Shown here one piece after another: positions 33,675 through 43,809 of a stretch of 64,000 bases of DNA. The notes beneath the pieces are model-generated. The model made no database searches. It was not told the origin of the DNA and saw only the letters and a program-made list of their open reading frames with translations. Position 1 is the stretch's first letter; each line of letters opens with the position of its first letter. The stretch is from Plantago major (taxonomy: Eukaryota; Streptophyta; Magnoliopsida; Lamiales; Plantaginaceae). Both the position numbers and the translations under genes were made by a program. The stretch spans positions 32,306,765 to 32,370,764 of the forward strand of contig CM048840.1 in NCBI GenBank assembly GCA_026545765.1, read 5' to 3'.

Positions 33675-34684
33675 TAAAATGCGTTGGCACAAGGAGAGAG
33701 TAAGGGAGGCGGATGCAGTGGGTATAATGGAGCACCCATCAGACTCACCGGCATGGAAAGAGTTCGACAAGACATATCCGGAGTTTGCAGCCGAATCTAG
33801 AAATGTACGTTTGGGGCTTTGTACGGATGGTTTTAACCCGTTTGGAAGTGACCGGAAGTACTCTTGTTGGCTAGTCATGCTGACACCATACAACCTGCCC
33901 CCCGGTGAGTGCATGAAGGAACCGTTCATGTTCTTGATCGTTGGTGCCGGGCGGTGATCCAGATGGAAGTGGATGTGTTCTTGCAGCCCTTAATTAAGGA
34001 GCTGATTGAGTTGTGGGAAAATGGTATCCCTGCATATGATGTGTCAACGAAGAAGAACTTTACCTTGAGAGCAGCACTATTGTGGACTGTGAGTGATTTT
34101 CCTGCTTATTCAATGCTATCTGGAAGGAAAACTGCGGGTTTTCATGCTTGTCCACATTGTTTGGAGGACACTGATGCATTCGGATCAAGGAGAGCGGAAA
34201 GAATCTTGGTTTGGCTCATCGTAGGTTTCTACCAAGGAACCATCCGTTTAGGAAGAACAAGACTCAATTCTTGAAAAACAAAGTAGAGATTAAAGGCCCT
34301 CCGAGACAACTTACTGGTGCACAGATACTTGCGGAGATTGATAATGGGTCTTATGAAAGTGGTGAACTTGGGTGGGAGAAGCATAACAAGAAAATTGAGA
34401 ACAAATGTGGATGGAAGAAGAGAAGCATCTTCTGGGACTTGCCTTATTGGAGCAATCTTCTTATACGTCACATGTTGGATTTCATGCACATTGAGAAGAA
34501 TGTGTTCGAGAACTGCTTCAACACGATTTGTAACATTCCCGGAAAGACAAAGGATAACGTTAAATCTAGAGTCGAGTTGGATACATGGTGTAAAAGGCCT
34601 GAGTTGACAACGCGGAATGAGAAGGGGCAGTGGCCCAAGGCATGTTACACGATTGATACTGAATCTAGGAACAAAATTGTTTGA
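33675..34684 (+). pseudogene. CACTA transposase, TNP2 core (Transposase_21), frameshifted
   Basis: The TNP2 core is spread over three frames (33679-33957, 33909-34274, 34211-34684). Recognised blocks: MRWHKERVREADAVG, LCTDGFNPFGSDRKYSCWLV, PYNLPPGECMKEPFMFL, YDVSTKKNFTLRAALLWTV, DFPAYSMLSGRKTAGFHACP, FLPRNHPFRKNKTQFLKNKV, WDLPYWSNLLIRHMLDFMHI, EKNVFENCFNTI. These follow each other as in intact CACTA TNPD proteins, with single-base shifts near 33945 and 34205, and another after 34670. It is the DDE-type catalytic subunit that would cut the CACTA ends. Confidence 0.88.
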
Positions 34685-36205
34685 TTGGATTAGGGATTGA
34701 AGTTTCCGACAATTATGCCTCAAAGTTGGGCGATGTGTGGATTTGAAGAAGACGAAGATGTATGGAATGAAGAGCCACGATTGTCATGTGTTTATGGAGC
34801 GGCTTCTCCCGGTTACATTTCGAGAACTGCTACCTAAACCTGTATGGATGGCTCTCACTGAGCTGAGCTTATTTTTCAAGAATTTATGTGCAAGGGTGGT
34901 TGATGATCAAGTGTTAGCAAACCTTGAAAGCAACATACCATTGATTCTGTGCAAGCTCGAGCGTATCTTCCCACCGAGCTTCTTTGATTCTATGGAACAC
35001 TTGCCGGTTCACCTCCCACGAAGCGAGGCTTCTTGGACGGTTCAATATCGATGGATGTATCCATTCGAGAGGTGTGTAATATATGAAGACAATCATTCAA
35101 TTCAAATGTCTGAATTTTCCAAAGTCACATTATATTACCCAAAAGTATATGCATTGCAGGTACTTGGGAAAATTGAAGAGGTATTTCAGCAACAAAGGTA
35201 GGCCTGAGGGATCGATGGCCAATGCATACGTGCGAGAGGAAGCTGCAACCTTCTACTCCTATTACTTTGGAGACCACGTTCCCACAAAGGCATCTAGGCC
35301 GTCTCGAAACGCAGACACATTCGAAGTTCAAGAGGATGATGATGATGCTATTTCTGTTTTTAGGGTCTCAGGGAGACCTATGGGGAAGAAAAATACATCA
35401 TGGCTGAATGATAGGGAAATGTTGGCAGCCCAAGATATGTCCTCTCAGATCAAGTTGATGAATTTATGGTGAAATTCTTTGGGTGAGTAGCTTTCTTACT
35501 AGGGCTTCATGAATTTGAATATCTAACTACTAGTTAACTAATCATGCATACCAATCGTGTCCATGGGGAGTTCAAAGAGCGTTATGCGAGAAGAATCCAA
35601 TATTGACAGATGATGAGATTGAGTCACAACTTGAAGCGAAATTGGAAAGCAATTCCCACCTTGGTTCAAGGAGTATGTCCGAGATCCTATCAACAACATC
35701 ACATCTCCTTACTTAGTAGCTCTAGCGGAGGGACCAAATGAAGGTCTCCACATTCTCATCATTACATAGTCAATGGTCTTAGGTTCCACACGGTTGAATC
35801 TAACACGAGCAAGGCCACAAGCAATTCAGGTGTGTGTTAGTGGGCAAGATCTATCGATTTGTATGATTTCTACGGAAGTTGAAGCGAATCGTGCGGCTTG
35901 AATATTCCGGTTTGCCTTTGAAAAGAACCTTTCATTTGATGTTGGTGGTATGATCCTACTCCGGTGATGCGAGGAAGCATGAGCGTATGAGATGGTTGAC
36001 ATTAACCATAGGAGGAGGTACCGTAAGTCTGAACCGTTTATCTTGGCTACTCAAGCATGCCAAGTGGTATTCATTGAATATCCAAGCTGAACGTGACAAG
36101 GCGGTTGGCTGCGATACATATCTGGGCCCGCTCGGTAGAAATGCGTTAAGAAGGACGACTCAATTACCAACTCGTACCAAGAAGAGGTTGAAGATGAAAC
36201 AATGA
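34685..36205 (+). pseudogene. CACTA transposase C-terminal domains (DUF4218, DUF4216)
   Basis: DUF4218 is clear at 34737-35160 (YGMKSHDCHVFMERLLPVTF, LFFKNLCARVVDDQVLANLE, ILCKLERIFPPSFFDSMEHL, YRWMYPFERC). A linker follows at 35160-35472 (YLGKLKRYFSNKGRPEGSMA). After a poorly readable stretch, SEPFILATQACQVVFIEYP (about 36030-36085) is the DUF4216 signature. The last section is more decayed than the core. Confidence 0.8.
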
Positions 36206-36421
36206 AATGTTGTACATGCTCTGATGAGTACATTGAAAGCATGAAGACCAATATGTAGACTTAACCACGGGTGAGGAGGGCGGTATGTGTATACTGGTGG
36301 TTCTTGATTACAACTTGTTACTACAACTTGTTATATATGCTTTATTAAGTGTCTATTATATATGTTTTACCTGCCGATTCATCTCGTCTTTCTTACTAAC
36401 ACTTGTTGTATGAATTTGCAG

Positions 36422-38393
36422 ATGCCGAGGCATAGGAGGTCCACATACCGTCCACCGGCCATTAGTGGCACTAGTGGTGGTCCTGATGCGGGTAGCCCTT
36501 CGGGGGGCTATGACATTGGCGGGAGTTCACAGTCACAGGTGCCTGAGACTCCCACTGGTTCGAGCATGGGGACGTCACCCATGTTTGCTGACTTATCCTC
36601 CGACGGGTGTCCCTACACCGTTCTGACACCCGGTGCTAGTTGGAATGGGAAGCCGGTTTTGTTCCCGAACGGGAAGAAGTAAGTATTATGCATTTGTAGA
36701 ACATAACTTCAGATAATTACTAAATGTTACATGAATATACTAATAAAGGTTGTTTCATGTCTATCTCATTTATATGAGCTTTGTACGGGTGCCTCCGAAA
36801 ATCTTGGTAAGATTATAAGACTTGGAGGAGAAGCCGGGTGAAGGAGGGAGAAGTGGTCTCGCTCCGGAGGATGAAGCATCATTATTTTGGTGAGATGCGG
36901 GTAAGCTTAAATGTTACAAAGCTTTATCCATGTTCTTTGACTTGTTGTGCTGATTGAGTGGTATGTTAGCCACTGTACTTGGGTGATATGTTAGTCACCA
37001 TTGTGTTAGTAAATTTTAGGACAATTTGAGTGGTATGTTAGCCACTGTACTTGGGTGATATGTTAGTCACCATTACTGAACTTGTTGTGCTGATTTCGTG
37101 GTATGTTAGCCACTGTACTTGGGTGATATGTTAGTCACCATTGTGTTAGTAAATTTTAGGACAATTTGAGTGGTATGTTAGCCACTGTAATTGAGTGATA
37201 TGTTAGTCACTGTTCTTTCACACTGTGTTGATTGAGTGGTATGTTAGCCACTGTACTTGGGTGATATGTTGTTAGTCACCATTACTGAACTTGTTGTACT
37301 GATTTCGTGGTATGTTAGCCACTATACTTGGGTGATATGTTAGTCACCATTACTGAACTTGTTGTGCTGATTTCGTGGTATGTTAGCCACTGTACTTATG
37401 TTTACTTTAAATTCCAACTTTCATTAATCTATTTGGGCTTGCTACTTATGGAAATGTTGTAGAAGTACTACTTCATTCCCAATGCCCTCATTCCCCAACT
37501 GTGGCACTTTTAGACCTGTTGGTCGGTGTTATAAGAGGATGGTTTGCAACATGAAAGCCTCTGGGGTAAAGCCATGATGGATGGGGGATGATGAGTGGGC
37601 ACGTTGGCGAAGTCTTGGAGAGATCCTTTGGTCATGGACATGGCGGAGAAGAAAACGAAGCGAACGGTTGGTAGGCGAGATGGTACGAGCACCTCCGAGC
37701 ATCATTATGGGTCATGTTGTTATTTACAGCCAGATGTCGGTTAGTATATATGTAATTTCTGACTTGCAATATGATTTGTACTTATGTTTTTTTGCTTTCA
37801 TTTCTAACAACTTTCTACTTGTTTGCATGTTCTTCAGCTCCATGCCGGGGAGCCCACTACTGCTCTTCACCACTTCACGAAGGCAAAAATGAAGAATGGC
37901 ATGTGGACTGATCCTAGGGCCGAGAAAATTGGGGTATGTTTCTTTGTTAAGGTTCACATTTATATTTGTGTATATTATGGCTCGAGCGTATCTTCCTAAA
38001 ACTGTATCTCATTTCGTATGCACTACACTATTGCAGACTGAGGTGGAGCGGATTATGGAGGAGAGGATGATCGATGTTCATGAACTCACAATTCGAGAGC
38101 AGGGCCAAATATTCTTCCAAGTTAATCCGATGGACGCTAAGGGTCGAGTGTATGAGCTCGGCAGTTTGGGCCCTTCATTGACACCCGGTGGTAGCTTCTC
38201 CATGTCGCAGCAGGCATCCTCATCACATGAAAATTTCTACACTCAAGAGCAGGTGAATGAGCTGATGAATCCTCTCAAGCAAACGATCAATCAACTTCTA
38301 GAGCAGAAAGCTCATATCACTCGTCGGATGGATGAGATGGCACAACAGATGTTCGCTGCGAACCAACAACCACCGCCTCCTCCCGGTTCTTAG
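36422..38393 (+). pseudogene. CACTA second gene, Transposase_24-like
   Basis: Probable multi-exon gene starting MPRHRRSTYRPPAISGTSGG at 36422 with exon end AAGAAG/GTAAGT near 36680. Middle exons are weak; MAEKKTKRTVGRRDGTS near 37638 is Transposase_24-like. Two good exons follow: 37838-37933 (LHAGEPTTALHHFTKAKMKN, AG before and GTATGT after) and 38037-38393 (starts TEVERIMEERM after TTGCAG, ends PPPPPGS and a stop). The C-terminus has a Gln/Leu-rich coiled-coil-like stretch (NELMNPLKQTINQLLEQKAH). In CACTA elements this product is thought to help bind the ends. Confidence 0.65.
36955..37400. repeat. Minisatellite inside the CACTA second gene
   Basis: About seven copies, 65-71 bp apart, of GGTATGTTAGCCACTGTACT followed by TGGGTGATATGTTAGTCACC. 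The two half-motifs GTTAGCCACT and GTTAGTCACC alternate. It lies in a probable intron. Confidence 0.88.
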
Positions 38394-38584
38394 ATGCTCA
38401 TGTACTTACGTTGGTCTAGATACATTTTATTCGGATATTTAGTCTTTTGTTCGGATATTTTATAGAATCTCTATTTTAATTAATGCAATTTTATCACTTT
38501 CGGGTATATTATCTACGACTACATTGTAAAACAGGTGAAATGTAAAAAACATAAAAATAAAAAAAAATTAAAAAAAAAAACCAG

Positions 38585-38890
38585 TTTAGGGACGGATATT
38601 TCCGTCCCTAACCTTAGAGACGGATTTATCCGTCCCTAAACTATCCGTCCCTAAGTTTAGGGACGGATAAATCCGTCCCTAGTGATCACAGCCATTAAAG
38701 ACGGATATTATCCGTCTCTACTGGTCTTTGACCATTAGGGACGGATAACATCCGTCCCTATTTAGGGACGGAAAACATATCCGTCCCTAAAGGGTTAGAG
38801 ACGCCCGTTTTAAGGACGGGTGTCCCTATCCGTCCCTAATCCGTCCCTAACGGATTAGGGACGAATCGCTGATGGTTTAGGGACGGATTG
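38585..38890. repeat. CACTA right subterminal repeats
   Basis: More than ten copies of TTAGGGACGGAT or its complement, mirroring the left end. Confidence 0.9.
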
Positions 38891-38907
38891 GTTTTTTTGT
38901 AGTGAAA

Positions 38908-41630
38908 ATTGAACAAGTTGAAATCCGCGGGAAGGCCAATGACCCGGGCAGGCAGGAAGAACCACTTCTTTAGGAAAGTTCGGTAATTATCGAAAGGTAC
39001 AAAGCATACCTTTCGGAGGGCGTCCGGGACCCACCTCGGGAGGAAGGGCCCGCCATTTTGAATCTCGATCTCACCCTCCTCAGTGACTAGTTCCGCAAAC
39101 TCACACGCGGCCAACTGTTCGTCCGAGACATCGCCGATGAACCTCCACACCATTAGCGTCATGAGAAGGATCAAACCTTCCGCCTTCCGATTAAGTCCGG
39201 TGGAAGTAGTCCCTTATCGCAATACCGATAGCGGATGCGAACCCATCCAGGCGGGAGGCATCGGATTTGTCCGCCATGAAGAACTTAAAGGAGTCAGACT
39301 CCATGAAGTCGCGACCAGCCTGAAGACGGGCATATTGGAGGCCTCCAAGCAGCATATCCTTGGAATCCAGGAAAGAAACATCGACTTGTCGACAAAGTTC
39401 TCTGCCAATGAGGTCCGCTTGATTTCTTTCCCACCGCCCTCGACTTATGGAACTTCACTTCGTGCTTTTCAAAGCATCTCCAATCGCTTCACCTTCTCCG
39501 CCTCATCCGCGGATGTGGCCTGACACCTGCGTGTCCTCCTCAATAGTAAGCGCGTTCACGGCCTTCCATGGCCTGATTTAAACATCCGAGCTGCAAGAGG
39601 TCCGCAAGGATATAAGTTACATTTTTATTATACTAAGAACAAGCCAAGGAGACCATGGAAAGGATACTTACCCGCTGGTATAGCTCATCCAGCCCTCCAA
39701 CCCGCTTAACCTCAGGGAGTCCGCGAGCCCGCTCATACTCCTTATCAAGAGCAGCTTGGTCAACAGGCAAGGCAGCGGACAGTTGTTGTCTCTTTGCTGC
39801 AGGAGGAGCCTCCGAGGTTGCTCCCCTCTTACGTCCCGAGGTTATGGCGTCCCGCATCAACACCTCCCGGCGTGCTGGAGCGAAGCAAGCAGGACTTAGA
39901 AGCGGTGGTGCTCGCGAGGCTGGGCTTTGCCCTTGTCGGGCACCGCCAAGGCCTGTGAATCCTCTCCAGCCTTGTTCCGCCTTTCCTCCTATGCGGCAAA
40001 CACTACGGCATTCTTCGGATCCGCCATAGGAAGACCCGCGGAAGTGTTGATGATTTTGGTCCTCTGACCAGCGGCAACCTCCAGGACTTGCTGCTCCCTC
40101 TGCAACCTTTTCTTTTCACGGAGCGTAGACATTATGTACTCGAACCAGTGAGTTGCACAATAGAATAAAGGCGTAAAGGAGATAAACTAAGGAAAACTAA
40201 GGAAGGACCGAATTGCAGAAATACGAGATCAAAACAAAGCACTCCGAAGAAGAAAGAGCACAAAATCTCAAATCAAAAATCCTTACTAAAGTCCGTCTTC
40301 CCTCCAACTTCCACTGCATCTGTCAGTCCGCACAAGTAGGGAAGTGGCTGACAGATCAATCCGTAGAACGGATAAGTAGGCGGGTTATTCTTTTTGTGGA
40401 TCGCCGCCACCCACGGAGCAACGTTCTTCGAGAGGGGGTGCCAATCCGGGATGTTCTCCCTTAGGAACTTTATCGGCAGCCCCCATTGTTCTCGCTGCCT
40501 CTCGGACGTCCCAGGTTTCAGGGCCATCCGCACAAAGATGTACTTGTCCCACCATTTCGATCCCAAAGATGAAATGGAGTCCTAGATGAAGTTATAAGGT
40601 TTTCTATTTACAAAAGTATAGAAAACGGGATTCCCCGGACTGAAGGAAACATGAAAGAGCTGCCTAAAGTTTTCAAAATTCACTGGCTGCCCTTTCTTCT
40701 TACAAAAAATCACGAAGCAAACAAGGTTACCCAAGGACTTTGGGATAACCTGACTCGGACCAATCCCAATGTGGTTCAGAATGTGCTTCAGCTCCGGTGC
40801 AATGGGGATCTTCCATCCAAATGCAAAAGCTACCTCATGCACGCACATGTACCCGGCGGGCGGGTTGTAAAATGCATGTCCGGGCTCGGGAACCATGATT
40901 TCAACGGACTCAGGGATCTCCCACTTCCGCCTCCATTCAGGAATGTCATCCGCCTTAACCTTTGACGGACATGTAGGAAGAAGTCCGTCCGTATTCAGCT
41001 CTCCAAATTCATCCGCTATCACAACAGCGGACGCAGGACGGGGAAATTTGATTCTTGCAGCCTTCGCGCCACGTCCCTCGACTAATGGAAGGTTGGATTG
41101 AACAGACGCAGCAGGATGTAATGCGATCCGACGACCAGTGCGTCTAGGGGGACGAGCGACGGGAGAACCTTCTTCTCCTTCCTCCTCCTCCTCATCTCCT
41201 TCTTCTTCACCATCTTCCTCCTCCTCTTCAACACCTTCGGGTCTCCCGGACGTACTCGGGTTGGACGGACCTGTTTCCGCCACAACACGGTCCTCCACAC
41301 CAGCCTCGAACATCTCGACCTCGTCGGCCTCCCGACCGCTGTCGCCTTCCCGCTCTACATGTCGTTCATTCGGATCCGCGGATGTTCCAACACCACCTAT
41401 AGTCCGAGATTGGACTAGTGACCTAGTCCTAGCAAGATCACCCCGACCCGCTGCAACGTCGGCCTGTGCTTCCGCCGCATCACGGACTCCTTGTCCAAAG
41501 ATCGAGTCCTGACGGCTGTAAGGTCCACGACAGAAATCTCCCACGGACAAGGTCAATCCACGGACCCATTCCTAAGTCTCATCGCCTCATTGTAGCCTCG
41601 TCTTTGGTTTTGACTATCGCTCCCGGACAT
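38908..41630 (-). pseudogene. Tat fossil: antisense gene, proximal part
   Basis: Part of the Tat fossil, read on the minus strand from an ATG at 41630 that follows a good splice acceptor. The longest readable stretch (40582-41556) has a Glu-rich low-complexity segment, then VPEPGHAFYNPPAGYMCVHE, FAFGWKIPIAPELKHILNHI and GNLVCFVIFCKKKGQPVNFE. This wording recalls the plant domain called putative gypsy-type transposon (PF04195-like), from memory and not searched. Further coding-like text continues leftwards (SKWWDKYIFVRMALKPGTSE, EFAELVTEEGEIEIQNGGPF) up to the CACTA insertion. It is broken; its function is unknown. Antisense genes are known in Grande-like Tat elements. Confidence 0.7.
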
Positions 41631-42954
41631 CCTAGGGCAGAAGGAAACGAGTCAGAAACGATAGTAGTGATTGTCCGAGAGTTCATTTAGATGTCTTATT
41701 AAGTCAAAGCGATCCGACGAAGTTCTACTCTACCAGGATTTTCTACATGAAGTATAGTCTCAACACTATTGGCACTAACCATGGCACACAGAGACGTGCC
41801 ATCGGCACTATCATCTACCCGCTAAGACGCTAATGGACAATTTACGGAAGGCTGTGTGCCGATTGGCACCAACACATTACCAAATAAGCGTGCATAATCA
41901 AATTTTGATTACAGTAGGCATGACACGCGAGACAAATCAATAGGATACTGATAAGAAAACTGGCACACGACAGTACAAAGGAGAAGTGTTTCAACTAAGT
42001 ACGCTGCTAAAGCCTATCACTCGCAACATCGGCAAATACAGACTCGACAATTTCATATTCGAGCAGGGCAAAAACATACGAGCAGGTAGTAAGCATATCA
42101 CGAAAAGGAGAGAACTTAGGAGGAGTGAAGACGTACTTACTTGACAAAGTTGACTGGACAAATTTGAACGGACGACTGAGCCTTGCTACCTCTCCGAGGG
42201 TACGGATTCGAAGAAGAAATTTCAAAATTCTGCGAGTTTTACTTGCTCGGATGGGTCTTCAATTGCTCGGATTGCTTTGTGATTGCTCTGAGTTTCGATG
42301 TTGCTAAAAGTGTGAAAGTGACTGATGAGCTGACTATTTATAAGGGCAATTTAGGGAAAGCCAAGAGTCACATCACTTGGATTTGAATCCCAGCCGTTGA
42401 TCCTCTCCAATCCAAAGGCTGTGCCGGTTCGCAAGTGGATGGCTGTCAGTACGTCGCATTTAATGCTTAACAGACGCGTCACGTCAATTGGGCTTACAAC
42501 CCCAACCGTTGATATCGTACCGATCCAATGGTCGTGTCACTTTGCCCAGGATCTTTCCCCCGTCGGCCGGACAGATAACTTATTGGGCCTCTTTGATTTA
42601 CGGATCAGCGGCCCAGGAGGACCAGTTCACATAATCGGTCCAACGGATAGCTTCCCATACACTCTTCCACAGAGGGCTACGTCAGATCCTAACCGTACTC
42701 GGATCTATATATCTCAGATACAAATACCTTTTCCATCTACAGTCCGAGCTATTATGTAACTCGGACTGTAGAAGGAAGTGGGGGGGGGGGGGGAGAGAGA
42801 TATATTGAATTCCTAAGAACACGGATGACGGATCTCAACAAAAAGGATTTTTTTCCTTTTTTTTTAACGATTCGGATACGCTCCACAACACACTTGTTCT
42901 TTTCATAGTTACCAACTATCTTCTACTAAGATACTTGGAAACTAGGGGGACATA
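41631..42954 (-). other. Tat fossil: antisense leader and 3' non-coding region
   Basis: Minus-strand leader region of the antisense gene. A probable 5' UTR intron runs from a GTAAGT donor at 42140-42135 to a polypyrimidine/CCCTAG acceptor at 41632-41633, one base before the ATG at 41630. Towards the right end are a G homopolymer (about 42780) and the purine tract ACTAGGGGGA (42941-42950) just before the 3' LTR. Confidence 0.6.
42334..42342 (-). promoter_or_regulatory. TATA box of the antisense gene
   Basis: TATAAATAG on the minus strand, about 195 bases upstream of the donor of the leader intron. It is inside the retrotransposon and independent of the LTR promoter. Confidence 0.6.
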
Positions 42955-43804
42955 TGTTGATACGGACATGTGTCCAATCCGTTAAGGGTGCCATAGAGCG
43001 TGTCCTAGAGCGCATCACGGGTTAAATAGCCAATTCAGTATTGGTCCGACCTCACATGGTCCGTCCTAAGTGAATCAACCAGTACGCTAAAGTCACTACA
43101 CCCTCACAGCTAGTCCGAGCTAGCTGGGAAAAGGACTTCTAAACCTGGCTACGTCAGTACAGAAATGCCAAACGGACCGGACGAGAGAATCTCGGACGCC
43201 ACCATCACATTAAGACCAAACGTATAACAGAACCACTGAGATACTTCCGTGAGACTCTTGGCTCGGGCATCCAGAGTTACCCAAGGGCAGATCAACCAAG
43301 CAGATCTGTCTGAGGGACTAACCGGACCCAACAAAGTGAATACTCAAGTAGGGAAAAGGTCCAAACTACCCTCCCAGACCCATTGATTATTATTGGATTA
43401 CTGTTCACTAATGGGCCATGGGCCAAAGGTAGCATTGGTATCCAAATCTGAAGCGTACACTTGGCATCATCTTGTGAGCCACCTTAAGCATATGATAACT
43501 ATAAATATAGCACAAGGTCCAAGACCTTAAGGTATGTGGGAATCCCTAAGTCAATTCCCAAGTGTTATCATAATCCCTCATAACTATTACATTGAGAGCT
43601 TCCAACTCTCTCTTGAGTAAAGTCTCTTACCGGATTGACATAGGCAATCCGGATAACCCATTCTAACCCCCCCCCCCCACTTAGTCCTTTCAGGTACACA
43701 AGCTCGGACCAGTACTACGTCGGACCTCAAGTTAGAGGCGGACCTTATATTAGGTTGATTGTAATAGTTTGGTTAGTTAGTGTTCGAGGTTTTACTCCTC
43801 AACA
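42955..43804 (+). repeat. 3' LTR of Tat element
   Basis: 850 bp, TGTTGATACGG to CTCCTCAACA, preceded by a purine tract and followed by TSD TTGCT. About 20 substitutions and several short indels separate it from the 5' LTR. Confidence 0.95.
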
Positions 43805-43809
43805 TTGCT

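Larger units (their letters stand above)
31589..38904 (+). mobile_element. CACTA (En/Spm) DNA transposon nested in the Tat element
   Basis: 7,316 bp, bounded by CACTACAAGAAAG at the left and the complement of CACTACAAAAAAACC at the right, with a 3-bp AAA duplication (31586-31588, 38905-38907). Both ends carry dense arrays of TTAGGGACGGAT in both orientations. It encodes, on the plus strand, a TNP2/TNPD-type transposase (32766-36205) and a second Transposase_24-type gene (36422-38393), the usual CACTA pair. Both are decayed, so it is not autonomous as read. It lies in the antisense gene of the host retrotransposon and must be younger than that insertion. Confidence 0.95.
25003..43804 (+). mobile_element. 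Tat-lineage Ty3/gypsy LTR retrotransposon fossil
   Basis: An 18.8-kb locus bounded by TSD TTGCT (24998-25002, 43805-43809) and TGTTGA...TCAACA LTRs of 860 and 850 bp. Internal parts in order: PBS, Gag, protease, reverse transcriptase, RNase H, a second archaeal-type RNase H, then a long region whose genes run antisense, then a purine tract. Two RNase H domains plus an antisense gene mark the Tat lineage (Grande/Ogre/Retand relatives). No integrase core was recognised and there are several breaks. The LTRs differ at about 20 sites plus a few indels by eye (2-3%), so insertion was perhaps around a million years ago. A CACTA element is inserted in it. Confidence 0.9.
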
